Positions 17,786 through 28,100 of a stretch of 64,000 nt of DNA are shown one piece after another; within the stretch, counting starts at the first letter, position 1; the number at the start of each line of letters is the position of its first letter. The notes below the pieces were generated by a model that was not told the DNA's origin, did not search any database, and worked only from the letters and a program-made list of their open reading frames with translations. The translations under genes were made by a program, and so were the position numbers. Source of the DNA: Pseudomonadota bacterium (GTDB lineage Bacteria; Pseudomonadota; Gammaproteobacteria; Ga0077536); contig JADJYF010000011.1 of assembly GCA_016719885.1 (NCBI GenBank), positions 133,608 through 197,607 on the forward strand. Direction: 5' to 3'.

Positions 17786-18919
17786 ATGAACGAGAGCGAG
17801 GATCTGCTGCGTTTCGCCGTGGAAGGCGCGCGGCTCGGCACCTGGCGCTGGAACCTGGTCGACAACAGCGCCCGCTACTCGGCGCGCTCGGCGCGCCTGT
17901 TCGGCCTGCCGCCCGGCCAGGCCCTGGATCGCGCCCTGTCGTTCCGCATGATCCATCGCGACGACCGCGCGCTGGTCGCCAACACCATCGAACAAGCCAT
18001 CGCCAGGCAGGGCGACTGCGAGTTCGAATTTCGCGCGGTGTGGCCCGACGGCAGCGTCCACTGGCTGATCTCGCGCGGCCATGCCCGTTATGACGAGGCG
18101 GGACGCGCGCTGTACATGGACGGCGTGATGTGGAACATCGACGCGCGCAAGGCCGCCGAGCAGGATCATCAGCGCCTCGAGGCGCAGTTCCTGCGCGCGC
18201 AGAAGATGGAGGCCATCGGTCAGTTGGCCGGCGGCATCGCCCACGACTTCAACAACATCCTGACCGGTGTGCTGGGCTACGCCAAGCTGGCGCTGGCCAA
18301 CAAGCAGCTCGACGCCGACAGCAAGGTGCGCGGCTACCTGCACGAGATCGTGGTCGGCGCCGAGCGCGCCGCCGACCTCGTGCAGAAGATGCAGATCTTC
18401 AGTCGCGGCCCGCGCAGCGGCGAGCTGGACGCCACGCTCAGCACGCGCGCGGTGATTGAAGAGATAGTGAAGCTGCTGCGCGCCGCGCTACCGGCTACGC
18501 TCACCATCGACGAGACGCTGGAAGACATCCCCGAACTGCCGATAGCGCCGGCCGACATGCACCAGCTGTTGTTCAATCTCGCCATCAACGCGCGCGACGC
18601 CATTCGCGAAGTGCGGGATGTCGGGCGCATGACGGTGGTGCTGCGTGCACCACGCGCACTGGATACGACCTGCAGTGACTGCCGCGCACATTTCAGCGGC
18701 CGCTACGTCGAACTCGCGGTACGCGACGACGGCTGCGGCATCGCCGCCGAGTGCGTGCCGCAGATCTTCGAGCCCTTCTACACCACCAAGGAGGTCGGCA
18801 AGGGCACCGGCCTCGGCATGTCGGTGGTGCACGGCATCATGCACGGCCTGGGCGGCCACATCATCGTCGAATCTCGCATCGGCGAGGGCACCCTGATCCG
18901 CCTGTTGTTCCCGACGTAA
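17786..18919 (+). CDS. PAS-domain sensor histidine kinase
   Basis: 377 residues, no transmembrane helix. An N-terminal PAS domain (about 5-125; FAVEGARLGTWRWNL, with the PAC-like VMWNIDARKAAEQ) is followed by HisKA with His153 in GGIAHDFNNILTG. The ATPase domain has NLAINARDAI (N box), DDGCGI (G1) and GKGTGLGMSVVHG (G2). Cys296-x-x-Cys299 sits just before the G1 box, as in the hybrid kinase at 11339. It has no receiver and no adjacent regulator gene, so it is an orphan kinase. ATG 17786 is chosen because the PAS fold begins there. Confidence 0.9.
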   Translation: MNESEDLLRFAVEGARLGTWRWNLVDNSARYSARSARLFGLPPGQALDRALSFRMIHRDDRALVANTIEQAIARQGDCEFEFRAVWPDGSVHWLISRGHARYDEAGRALYMDGVMWNIDARKAAEQDHQRLEAQFLRAQKMEAIGQLAGGIAHDFNNILTGVLGYAKLALANKQLDADSKVRGYLHEIVVGAERAADLVQKMQIFSRGPRSGELDATLSTRAVIEEIVKLLRAALPATLTIDETLEDIPELPIAPADMHQLLFNLAINARDAIREVRDVGRMTVVLRAPRALDTTCSDCRAHFSGRYVELAVRDDGCGIAAECVPQIFEPFYTTKEVGKGTGLGMSVVHGIMHGLGGHIIVESRIGEGTLIRLLFPT

Positions 18920-18935
18920 GACGCCGGCGCGGGGT

Positions 18936-19244
18936 TCAGCGCTGCGCCGGCGGCAGCCCGGCGAGGTGCGCCGCGAACACGCGATGGGCCGCGATGTCGA
19001 CCGGCCGATGCTTGACCGTGGTGCTGGCCGGATCGGCGCCGAGGTAATTGCCGCCCTTGCGATCCTCGCGCGGCCGTATCGGTCGCGCGCACAAGCCGCC
19101 GCCGCAGTTGGGACACACGTTGTCCAGCACTTCCTCCACGCAGCGCCGACAGAAGGTGCATTCATAGCTGCAGATCATGGCCTCTTCGCTGTCGGGCGGC
19201 AGCGCGCGGTTGCAGTGTTCGCAGGTCGGTCGCAATTCGAGCAT
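18936..19244 (-). CDS. DUF1272 zinc-ribbon protein
   Basis: 102 residues. It opens MLELRPTCEHCNRALPP and continues AMICSYECTFCRRCVEEVL and NVCPNCGGGL, giving four cysteine pairs, likely zinc sites. This is the standard DUF1272 pattern. The C-terminal half (DPASTTVKHRPVDIAAH) is also typical. The function of the family is not established. ATG 19244 is used. A family-B REP unit begins 17 bases upstream of it. Confidence 0.85.
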   Translation of the reverse strand: MLELRPTCEHCNRALPPDSEEAMICSYECTFCRRCVEEVLDNVCPNCGGGLCARPIRPREDRKGGNYLGADPASTTVKHRPVDIAAHRVFAAHLAGLPPAQR

Positions 19245-19260
19245 GGTCTTGGCTCCGGAC

Positions 19261-19284
19261 TGTGGGTCAGACTTCAGTCTGACA
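19261..19284 (+). repeat. REP palindrome, family B (single unit)
   Basis: TGTGG head followed by arm GTCAGACT, centre TC and arm AGTCTGAC. Read on the minus strand it provides the last codons and the TGA stop of the DJ-1/PfpI gene. Confidence 0.85.
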
Positions 19285-19996
19285 CTCGATGCTGAGGTAC
19301 GCATGCGGGCCAGCTACTGCGCGCGCGATGCTCGAGATGGGCCTCGAGCCGTTCGAGTTCGGGCCCGAACAAACCCAGCACCTGCTCGCGGATCGCGGCC
19401 GGCGCGGTGGCGGGCGAGCCGCAGTCGAAGGGCGGCGCCGGCTGGTACTCCAGCAGCAGTTGAATGGTCTGCGCGAGCGGCGCGCCGCCCACTTCGGCCA
19501 CCACCGTCAACGCGAAATCGATGCCGGCGGTGACGCCGCCGCCGGTGATGCGATTGCCGTCCACCACCACCCGTGCCGTTTCCACCGCGACTTTCTCGTA
19601 ACGACGCAAGTGCGGCAGGCAGGCCCAATGGGTGGTGGCGCGATAACCGTCGAGCAGGCCCGCCTCGGCCAGGATCAGGGCGCCGGTGCACACCGACGTC
19701 ACGTAGCGCGCACCGCCGCCCAGGCGTTGCAGGCAAGCCTGGGTGCGCGCGTCGCGCATCGGTCCCAGCACATCGCCGGCGCCCGGCACCACCAGGATGT
19801 CGAGCGGCGGACAATCGTCGAAATCATGATCGGGCGTGAGACGCGCGCCGCAATCGCTCAGCACCGGCGTCTTGTCACGCGCGAACGTGAAGGCATGGAA
19901 TTGCGGCACGAAGGCGAACACCTGCAACGGGCCGAAGCCGTCCAGCATGGTCATGCCGTCGAACAACAGGATGCCGACCTTGAGACGTGTATCCAT
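19274..19996 (-). CDS. DJ-1/PfpI superfamily protein
   Basis: 240 residues of the class I glutamine amidotransferase-like/DJ-1 fold. The nucleophile elbow is seen in YVTSVCTGALILAEAGLLDG (reactive Cys in SVCTGA), followed by the ATTHWA histidine. The start KVGILLFDGMTMLDGFGPLQVF is also characteristic. Such proteins may be isonitrile hydratases, glyoxalases or chaperones; the specific activity is unclear. The last four codons and TGA lie in a REP palindrome. Its ATG overlaps the stop of the upstream GlxA-like regulator by one base (TGATG), so the two are probably translated together. Confidence 0.85.
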   Translation of the reverse strand: MDTRLKVGILLFDGMTMLDGFGPLQVFAFVPQFHAFTFARDKTPVLSDCGARLTPDHDFDDCPPLDILVVPGAGDVLGPMRDARTQACLQRLGGGARYVTSVCTGALILAEAGLLDGYRATTHWACLPHLRRYEKVAVETARVVVDGNRITGGGVTAGIDFALTVVAEVGGAPLAQTIQLLLEYQPAPPFDCGSPATAPAAIREQVLGLFGPELERLEAHLEHRARSSWPACVPQHRVSD

Positions 19997-21030
19997 CAGT
20001 GTTTGCTCCGCGTTGAGCTTGGGGATGTGGGGGACGATTCGAAACGCGTGCGGTAATCGCGCGGGTTGACACCGAGGCGCCGCAGGAAAGCGCGGCGCAG
20101 GCGCTCGCTGGCGCCGAGGCCGCAGGCGCCGGCCACGCTGTCTACCGAATGCTCGCCGCGTTCCAGGTAGCGACGCGCGGCTTCGATGCGCAGGCCTTCG
20201 ACGAAGCGCGCCGGCGTCACGCCGAGCTCGGCCTGGAAGACCCGCGCGAAATGGCGCGGGCTCATGGCCATGCGCGCGGCCAGCGCGTTGACGCTGAGAT
20301 CTTCATCGAGGTGCGCGGGCATCCACGCGCACAGCTCGGCCAGCGTGCCGCGGCTGGGCGCGCGCGGCGGCAGCAGCGTGCTGAACTGTGACTGGCCGCC
20401 GGGGCGCCTGGCATACAGCAACCAGCGTCGCGCTATTTCGAGCGCCAGCGCCGACCCGTGTTCCTGTTCGACAAGGTGCAGGGCGAGGTCCATGCCGGCG
20501 GTCACGCCGGCCGAGCAGTAGTACTTGCCGTCGTTGACGAAGATCGCCTCGGCGTCGAGCTCGACGGCCGGAAAGCGCGCGCGAAAATCCGCGCTGTAGG
20601 CCCAGTGGGTGGCGGCGCGTCGGCCGTCGAGCAGGCCGGCCGCGGCGAGCAGGAAACTGCCGGTGCAGATCGACACCACGCGCCGCGCGCGCTCAGCCTG
20701 GCGCGCGATGAAGCGCAGCAGCGCGGGACGTGTCAGCGCCTGCTCGACACCCACGCCGCCCGGCACCAGCAGCGTGTCGATGGCGATGCGCGTGGCGCTG
20801 GCCAAGGGTTCGCTGTCGAGGCTGAGACCGCTCGGGAAGGTGCGCACCAGGCCGCCGTGTTCGGACACCGTCAAGGCGCGTTGCCGACCTTGGCGTGTGC
20901 GCGCGCCGGCCGCGCACAGGATGTCCAGCGGCCCGGCGATGTCGAGCACTTCGGCGTCCTCGAACGCCAGCATGACCAGCGCACCGCGCGGCGCGGCGGG
21001 TGATGGGGTGGCACGGCTTGGTGTTTTCAT
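19996..21030 (-). CDS. GlxA-family transcriptional regulator (DJ-1/PfpI domain plus AraC-type HTH)
   Basis: 344 residues. The N-terminal DJ-1-like ligand domain contains FEDAEVLDIAGPLDIL and VVSICTGSFLLAAAGLLDG. The C-terminal AraC double HTH includes NALAARMAMSPRHFARVFQAELG and GLGASERLRRAFLRRLGVNP. Members control amino-acid, choline or nitrile catabolic genes. The downstream DJ-1/PfpI gene starts on its stop codon, so it is the obvious target or partner. ATG 21030 is chosen; the long open frame upstream runs through the glnD promoter region. Confidence 0.9.
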   Translation of the reverse strand: MKTPSRATPSPAAPRGALVMLAFEDAEVLDIAGPLDILCAAGARTRQGRQRALTVSEHGGLVRTFPSGLSLDSEPLASATRIAIDTLLVPGGVGVEQALTRPALLRFIARQAERARRVVSICTGSFLLAAAGLLDGRRAATHWAYSADFRARFPAVELDAEAIFVNDGKYYCSAGVTAGMDLALHLVEQEHGSALALEIARRWLLYARRPGGQSQFSTLLPPRAPSRGTLAELCAWMPAHLDEDLSVNALAARMAMSPRHFARVFQAELGVTPARFVEGLRIEAARRYLERGEHSVDSVAGACGLGASERLRRAFLRRLGVNPRDYRTRFESSPTSPSSTRSKH

Positions 21031-21137
21031 GGCGCCAGCATGGCCTCGCGGCGGTATGGCAGCAATGACTTCCTGCCCACCATTTCTGCCATCACCGACC
21101 GGCGCGCGCCTGCCTTTCGCCGCGCGCCTCGACTTGC

Positions 21138-21143
21138 TACGCT
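21138..21143 (+). promoter_or_regulatory. Candidate -10 element for glnD
   Basis: TACGCT followed by a GC-rich discriminator in the 163-base divergent gap, 50 bases before the GTG start of glnD. Confidence 0.25.
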
Positions 21144-21193
21144 CCGACTGTAGCGGCCCTCCGCGGGAGGCCGTCCCAGGGGAGCCCGTCCAC

Positions 21194-23788
21194 GTGCTGG
21201 ATATCGATCTTCGCGAGTTTGCCAAGGCGCGTCGCCAGGCCATCATGGCAGCCGCCGACAACCGCCTCGATGCCCAGCAGGGCGGCCGCGCCATCGTCAA
21301 GTACGTGAGCGGCGCGGTCGATGAGCTCATCGTCGACCTGTGGCGACGGGTGGCGGGCGATGCGGCACGCGGCGTCGACGTGGTGGCGGTAGGCGGCTAC
21401 GGGCGCGCCGAACTGTGCCCGCATTCCGATTGGGATCTCTTGTTCCTGGTGCCGAACGCCGACGACGCGCGCGTCGACGCGGCGATCAAGACCTTCGGCC
21501 AGACGGTGTGGGACAGCGGCGCCCATCTCGGCCACGCGGTGCGCACCGTCAAGGAGGCGCGCAAGTTTGCCCGCGACAATCACCAGGCGCGCACCGCGCT
21601 GCTCGAATCGCGCATGGTCAGCGGCAGCGGCGCGCTCTACGCCGAACTGTTGAAGAGCAGCGGCCAGCAGCACTGGAGTCGCCGCGAACGCATCGAGTTC
21701 TGCACCCTCAAGATAGACGAATGCACCGATCGGCGCCGTGCCCAGGGCGATACCGCGTTCTGCATGGAACCGGAACTCAAGAACGGCAAGGGCGCGCTGC
21801 GTGACGTCAGCACCATCTTCTGGTTGTCGATGGCCTGGTACGGCGTGCCGACCGCGCGCGAGCTGATTGGCCAGGGACTGGTGTCGGACGACGAGTTCAA
21901 CGCCTTCGTGAAGAGCCGCGATTTCCTGTGGCGGGTGCGCAGCGCACTGCATCTCGCCACCGGTCGCGAGACCGACAAGCTGCGCTTCGATCTGCAGCCC
22001 GAACTCGCGGCGCGTTTCCGCTATCGCGACAGCGAACGCTCGAGCGCGGTGGAACGCTTCCTCAAGAATTATTTCCTCAACGTGCGCACCATCGCCGACC
22101 TGGCGGACATCTTCCTGCTGCACTTCGAAGAGCAGATCAAGCCCGGCGGCCGCCTGCGTCGGCGGCGCAGGCTCGACGGCGGTATCGAGGTGCATGGCAG
22201 CGAGGTCGGCGTGTACGACGTCGACGCCTTTGCCGCCGATCCGCACAATCTCATCCGCATTTTCGTCGAGGCGCAGAAAGAGCGGCGCTTCCTCAACAGC
22301 CGCGCGCTGCGCATCGTGCGCAAACATGCACGCCTGGTCGATGCCGCGCTGCGCGTGTCGACGCGCGCCAACGACATGCTGATCGCGATCCTGCGTTCGC
22401 CGCGCAATGTCGCGACCGCGCTGCGCCAGATGCACGAGACCGGCGTGCTGGGGCGCCTGATCCCCGACTTCGGGCGCATCACCGGCCACTGCCAGTTCGA
22501 TCGCTACCATCACTACACGGTGGACGCGCACACCATCCGCGCCATCGACATCCTGCGTGATTTCCGCCTCGGCGAAGGCCAGTTCATCACCATGCCGCTG
22601 GCCTCGAAACTGATGCCGGCGCTGGAGCGGCCCGAGCTTTTGTATATCGGCTTGCTATACCACGACATCGCCAAGGGCCGCGGCGGCGATCATTCCGAGA
22701 TCGGCGAGAACCTCGCGCGGCGTTTCTGCCGGCGCCTGGGCTTGTCCCACGACGACGGCGAACTGGTGGCGTGGCTGGTGCTGCACCACCTGCGTTTTTC
22801 CAAGACCGCCCAGCACTACGATCTGTCCGACGTCGGCGTGATTGCCGAGTTCTGCCGCTTCGTCGGCGATCACGAGCGCCTGGTCTACCTGTTCCTGTTG
22901 ACGGTCGCCGACGTCACGGCGGTCGGGCCGGGCGTGTGGACGGACTGGAAGGGCACGCTGTTCGCGCAGCTCTATCGCGCCGCCGATGCCTTCCTGCGCA
23001 CCGGCCAGGTATTGCCGGCCGATCACGCCGAGCGCCTGCAGTCGCGGCGCGACAGCGTGCTGGGTCTCGCCGGCCCCGCCGAGCGCGATACCGTCGCGAC
23101 CTCGCTGGCGGCGGTATCGAATTCACTGATGCTGCATTTCCCGCCGGCGCGCCTGTTGGACCTGTGTCGCCTGCTGGCGCGCGACAGCGGCGCCCATCTC
23201 GAGGTCAACGAATCGATGGGCTACACCCAGGTGCTGGCCTGGGGACACGACAGGCCCAAGCTCTTTTCCCATCTCACCGCCGCGCTCGCCAACGCCAACA
23301 CCAAGGCCCTGACCGCCCACGCCTACGCCTTGCGCGACGGACGCATCCTCGATGAATTCCACATCACCGATGCCAACGACGTGGCGGTGAGCGAGCGCGA
23401 CCAGATGGAACGTTTGCGTCGGCGCCTGGAAGCGGTGCTGGCCGGCGAGGAGCCGCCCGCCATCAAGCGCCCGGCCAAGCCCGACGTGTTGATGAAGGCG
23501 CTGCCGGTCGAGGTGCGCAGCCTCGAGGCCGCCGCCAAGTCGGTGACCGCCATCGAGGTGGTGGCGGCCGATCGCAAGGGCTTGCTCGCGACCCTCGCCG
23601 CCGCCATCGCCGACGCCGGCGTCGACCTGCGCGGCGCCAATATCGCGACCTTCGGTGAAAAGGCGGTCGACGTGTTCTTCGTGCACGATGGCCACGGCCA
23701 GAAGCTCGCCGATGCCGACGTCGAACGACTGATCGAAAAGCTGCAACTAGCGGCGGAATTGAATCCGCCGGAAAGCGCCGCGGCCTGA
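21194..23788 (+). CDS. glnD: Bifunctional [protein-PII] uridylyltransferase/uridylyl-removing enzyme
   Basis: 864 residues, the usual GlnD length. The N-terminal nucleotidyltransferase has GGYGRAELCPHSDWDLLFL with the D-x-D metal pair. The HD hydrolase domain has YHDIAKGRGGDHSEIG. Two C-terminal ACT domains (about 710-785, and about 800-860 starting AIEVVAADRKGLLATLAAA) sense glutamine. It uridylylates PII proteins under nitrogen limitation and reverses this when glutamine is high. GTG 21194 is chosen because it is the first start before the conserved region and has an AGGGGAG site. Confidence 0.95.
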   Translation: MLDIDLREFAKARRQAIMAAADNRLDAQQGGRAIVKYVSGAVDELIVDLWRRVAGDAARGVDVVAVGGYGRAELCPHSDWDLLFLVPNADDARVDAAIKTFGQTVWDSGAHLGHAVRTVKEARKFARDNHQARTALLESRMVSGSGALYAELLKSSGQQHWSRRERIEFCTLKIDECTDRRRAQGDTAFCMEPELKNGKGALRDVSTIFWLSMAWYGVPTARELIGQGLVSDDEFNAFVKSRDFLWRVRSALHLATGRETDKLRFDLQPELAARFRYRDSERSSAVERFLKNYFLNVRTIADLADIFLLHFEEQIKPGGRLRRRRRLDGGIEVHGSEVGVYDVDAFAADPHNLIRIFVEAQKERRFLNSRALRIVRKHARLVDAALRVSTRANDMLIAILRSPRNVATALRQMHETGVLGRLIPDFGRITGHCQFDRYHHYTVDAHTIRAIDILRDFRLGEGQFITMPLASKLMPALERPELLYIGLLYHDIAKGRGGDHSEIGENLARRFCRRLGLSHDDGELVAWLVLHHLRFSKTAQHYDLSDVGVIAEFCRFVGDHERLVYLFLLTVADVTAVGPGVWTDWKGTLFAQLYRAADAFLRTGQVLPADHAERLQSRRDSVLGLAGPAERDTVATSLAAVSNSLMLHFPPARLLDLCRLLARDSGAHLEVNESMGYTQVLAWGHDRPKLFSHLTAALANANTKALTAHAYALRDGRILDEFHITDANDVAVSERDQMERLRRRLEAVLAGEEPPAIKRPAKPDVLMKALPVEVRSLEAAAKSVTAIEVVAADRKGLLATLAAAIADAGVDLRGANIATFGEKAVDVFFVHDGHGQKLADADVERLIEKLQLAAELNPPESAAA

Positions 23789-23824
23789 CCGCCGGCGCAC
23801 CGATTCCTTTGGGGGGAGACCAGC

Positions 23825-24961
23825 GTGACCGTCGTCACCACTGTTGAAGATCTGCGCGTATTGATGAAGAAGCGCGTGCCGCGCATGTTCTATGACTACG
23901 TCGACACCGGCTCGTGGACCGAGAGCACCTACCGCGCCAACGAAGCGGATTTCAAGCCGCTGAAGTTCCGCCAGCGGGTGGCGGTCAACATGGAGAACCG
24001 CTCGCTGCGCACCACCATGATCGGCCAGGACGTGGCGATGCCGGTCGCGATCGCGCCCACCGGCTCGACCGGCATGATGCATGCCGACGGCGAGATCCTG
24101 GCGGCGCGCGCGGCCGAGAAGTTCGGCATTCCGTTCACGCTCTCGACCATGAGCATCTGCTCGATTGAAGACATCGCCGCGCATACCAAGGCGCCGTTCT
24201 GGTTCCAGCTCTACGTGATGCGCGATCGCGCTTTCGTCGAAGGCCTCATCGATCGCGCCAAGGCCGCCGGCTGTTCGGCCTTGATGTTGACACTGGATCT
24301 GCAGGTGCTGGGCCAGCGCCATCGCGACATCAAGAACGGCCTGTCGACGCCGGTCAAGCCGACGCTCGCCAACCTGCTCAATCTCGCCCTGCATCCGCGC
24401 TGGTGCTTAGGGATGCTCGGCACCCGGCGCCGCAACTTCGGCAACATCGTTGGCCACGTGAAGGACGTCGACAACATCGGCTCGCTCGGTGAGTGGACCG
24501 CGCGCCAGTTCGATCCGCGCCTGTCGTGGGCCGATGTCGAATGGATCAAGCAGCGCTGGGGCGGCAAGCTGATCCTGAAAGGCATCATGGACGTCGAAGA
24601 CGCACGCCTGGCCGCGGACAGCGGCGCCGATGCGCTGATCGTGTCCAATCACGGCGGCCGTCAGCTCGATGGCGCACCGAGTTCAATCTCGGCGCTGCCC
24701 GCCATCGCCGACGCCGTCGGTTCGCGCATCGAAGTGTGGATGGACGGCGGCATACGCAGCGGCCAGGACGTGCTGAAGGCCTGGGCGCTGGGCGCGCGCG
24801 GCACGCTGATCGGCCGCTCGTTTCTCTATGGCCTGGGCGCGCTGGGTGAAGTGGGCGTGGCCAAGGCGCTCGAGATCATCGCGCGCGAACTCGAACTCAG
24901 CATGGCGTTCTGCGGCCATACCGATATCAACCGCGTGGATTCGAAGATCCTGATCCCGTAG
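23825..24961 (+). CDS. FMN-dependent alpha-hydroxy-acid oxidase/dehydrogenase (LldD-like)
   Basis: 378 residues, an (beta/alpha)8 FMN enzyme. The catalytic histidine motif SNHGGRQLDGAPS is intact. DGGIRSGQDVLKAWALGARG is the phosphate-binding segment, and the start FYDYVDTGSWTESTYRANE is typical. The family oxidises L-lactate, glycolate or mandelate, passing electrons to quinone or O2. GTG 23825 follows a GGGGGGAG site. The TAG stop belongs to the GTAG head of a REP unit. Confidence 0.9.
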   Translation: MTVVTTVEDLRVLMKKRVPRMFYDYVDTGSWTESTYRANEADFKPLKFRQRVAVNMENRSLRTTMIGQDVAMPVAIAPTGSTGMMHADGEILAARAAEKFGIPFTLSTMSICSIEDIAAHTKAPFWFQLYVMRDRAFVEGLIDRAKAAGCSALMLTLDLQVLGQRHRDIKNGLSTPVKPTLANLLNLALHPRWCLGMLGTRRRNFGNIVGHVKDVDNIGSLGEWTARQFDPRLSWADVEWIKQRWGGKLILKGIMDVEDARLAADSGADALIVSNHGGRQLDGAPSSISALPAIADAVGSRIEVWMDGGIRSGQDVLKAWALGARGTLIGRSFLYGLGALGEVGVAKALEIIARELELSMAFCGHTDINRVDSKILIP

Positions 24962-25134
24962 GCGCGAATTTATTCGCACATTCGCTGCATGCCGAGCCGC
25001 CAATGCCACGAATGTCAGACTGAAGTCTGACCCACAAGAGAAGTAGTCATCAGGCCTGTGGGTCAGACTTCAGTCTGACATTGGCACCCGGGCCCGCCTG
25101 ACGCATTGGAACGTGCGAATGAATTCGCACCTAC
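24958..25134. repeat. Nested REPINs: a family-B pair inside a family-A pair
   Basis: The outer pair is family A: 24958-24979 on plus (stem slightly changed, TT centre) and 25113-25134 on minus. The inner pair is family B: 25013-25036 on minus and 25057-25080 on plus, perfect copies. The whole element fills the convergent gap between the alpha-hydroxy-acid oxidase and the GH94-like gene. Confidence 0.85.
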
Positions 25135-25147
25135 AGGGCCTCCGCAT

Positions 25148-28100
25148 TCAGAAGGTCTCGATCTCCCACGCGTTCTCGCCATCGCGCATGAATCGCCGAA
25201 CATCCGCCAGCGCAAGCGTCACACCGGCCTCGCGATAGGGATTGGCGAGCGCCTGCCCCGTCAATGGCGCGCCGTTGAGACGCACGCTCTTCACGCCATG
25301 TCCCCGCGTGCCGACGCGATAGGTGTAGCGACAATCGTGGCCGGCGAGCGGCAGGCTGACGGCCAGCCCATCCAGCGATGTCGGCATCACCGGGTCGATG
25401 TGCAGATCGCGGCCGGCGAGTCTCAAGCCCAACAGGCTGCGAATGAGGATGGCGATGGCGAGACCGGGGCCGCTCGAATACACGCGCCAGCCGCCGTCAA
25501 AGGCAATCTCGCCGCGCGCGATGCGGCCGTAGTCCTCGAAGGCCGCGTAGCGATCGGGGAAGGCGGCGTCGGAACTCGAGTAATAGCAATGGGACGGGCG
25601 CGGCGACGCGCCCGGCAGGCGTTGCGCGAGACCGATGGGATTGACCAGGTTGAGCGCGGCAAAGAATGCGTCGGCGCGGCCGACATGGGCCAGCGCCTCG
25701 GCATAGCGCAGGTGGGCGTGGGTGTACATGAGGCCGATCTCGCGGCCGAAGAACGCCGCGCTCTCGGCGCGTTGGAACAGGCTGGTCGGGCCGCCGCGAT
25801 AGCGCATGGGCTTGTCGAACAGGCGCGCGCCGTCGGGGCCGAGCAGGTGCTGCTCGATGAGCGCCAGGTGCCGCGCGGCCTGGGGAGGCGTGAGGATGCC
25901 GCTCAGGATCGCATGGGGAATCGGCAGCATGCTGTAGTGCAGGCCGGTCAGCGTGTCGCGTGGATGCAGGAGATAGTCACGACTGCCATCGGCGCGGGTG
26001 TGCATGTAACCGGGCACCACCTCGTCGATCACCAGCAGCCGCTGGAAATCCTGTTCGATGCGGCGCGCCATCTCACGCAGGGAATCGGCGCGCGCGGCGT
26101 GGGCGCCGCCGCCGAGGCTCGCGGCCAGGGTGTTCAACATCTGGAAATGCAGGGTCACGGTCCAGGCACTGCACAGCTCGTCGCGCAGCTGCGCCGAGGC
26201 CGGCTGCATCGAGTCGTTCCAGTCACCATGGCCGTAGGCGATGAGCAAGGTACCGGGCAGGCAGTGCGCCTCGATATGGGCGAGTGCGCGCTCGACGTGT
26301 TGCCACAGCGTCGGCACGCCGTCGCCGGCCTGGTGAAACGCCACACGCTCGTCGAGGAACGCCAGATCGTGACTCGCCTCCAGATACCGCGCCAGCGCCA
26401 TCAAGGGCCAGAAGATGATGTCGCCATGGGAATCGCCGGCGCGAATCTCGCGCTCGCGCTGGAAGAACGTGAACCACTGCGGCCAGTCGCCGGCCTCGTT
26501 CTGGGCGGCGAACACGCGCAGCAGCAGGTCGCGCGCCGGCGAGAGCTGGCCGAGCGCCAGCAGCATCTCCAGCGGACCCTGGCAGATGTCGCGCGAGCCC
26601 CAGCCGCCGCCGGTGAATTGTTCGAGTCCGCGCGGCGCGAGGTAATGCACCAGCGCGTTGTCGGCGAACCACGGCAGCACGGCCGACCATTGGCGGATTT
26701 CCTGCGCCTGCGCGCTGTGCGGCGCGATGTCGAGCCGCATGGCGTTCGCCATCGCCACCGGCGCGCCTAACAGCGACGCCGCGATCGGCGGCGCGTCGAG
26801 CAGCTCGCCTGTGAACGTGAAGCGCGCGGCGATGCACGGCGCGGTGCGCAGGCACACATAGGGCGTGTCGTGGGCCTGTCCGTCGTCGAACAGCAGCTCA
26901 TCGCCGCCGCAGGCTTCGAGCACGGTGTCAGCGGCGGCGCGCAAACGGAAGCCACGCGTGCCGAAGCGCGCGGCGACGGCGCTACCGGCGTGGGCATGCA
27001 TGAATACGTCCTGGCCTTCACGCCGCCACGCGACGGCGCCGGTATCAGCGCCATCGTCATCGTCGAGCGCGATGTGGTTGGCGAGCAGCACGCGCAGCGG
27101 CGTGCCGCGCCGCACGTGGAATTCGACATCGATGCGATGCGCGACTTCATCGGCGCGCGTTTCGACTTCGAGCTCGTGCTCGGCATCGCGATAGAACCAG
27201 CGACAGCCGCGCGGCGTGACGGTCCATGCCGACGGCTGGTCGAGCAGGCGCCAGCCGCCCTGCTGTTCGACGAACGCGCGCTGGCCGAGCGCGCGGAACA
27301 GGCCGAGATAGCCGCGCGCCGACGACAGCAGTCGATTGATGCCGACATGGCCCTGGGTCAGCATGGAATTGAACACGCCGCCCATCAGCACGGTGCTGGT
27401 CAGCGCACCTTCGTCCGGCACCAGTGCGCCACCGCTGCGCAGGATCTGGGCATGGGCGCGCTGCACGGCGTTCTCCTTGGCCGGCGATACCCAGTGCAGG
27501 TCGCCGGCATGGAAGCTCGCGATGGTCTCGGCGCCGCGCTTTTCTTCGACCCGCGGCGCGCCGAGCTCCGCGACGAAGGACGCCAGCGGCGCGGCCTCGG
27601 CGGTAAACAGCGGCGCGCTGGTGAAGAGCGTGCGTGGCAGCGCGACCAGCGTGACGGTCGATGCCATCTCGGTATCGGGCTGTGCTTCCGGCAGCGCGCG
27701 CGCGGCCTGCAGGCGCTCGAGATCGGCGCCGCCGCTGGCGCTCGCATGGTCGGCCTCGAAGCAGCCGACGAAGCCGCGTTGCGCGCTCATGCCCGGCGCG
27801 AGTGTGAGCGGCGCGTCCTGCAGGCAGACCAGTGCGTGTTCGTGTTGCAGGCGCATGCCGGCCAGGCCGTCGACCAGCGCGACGGCCTCGGCGCCGGCGC
27901 GCGTTGCCGTACCGTGAAACTGCAGTGCATCGGTCGAATAGCTGACCGCGCGATGCAGCGAGGCGATGAGACACCAGGGATGACGGCCGCCCATGGCGAG
28001 GTTCTGGCGCGTGGCGATGACGCGACCGTGCGCGGCGTCGAACAGCGGCGTGTGGTCGAGATACTGGCTCGCGAAGTATTCGCTGGTGCGGATGAAGTTG

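Noticed and set aside
20609..21193. N-terminal extension of glnD by 195 codons
   Set aside because: It lies antisense to the GlxA-like regulator; GlnD conserved sequence begins only after GTG 21194, which has a ribosome-binding site.
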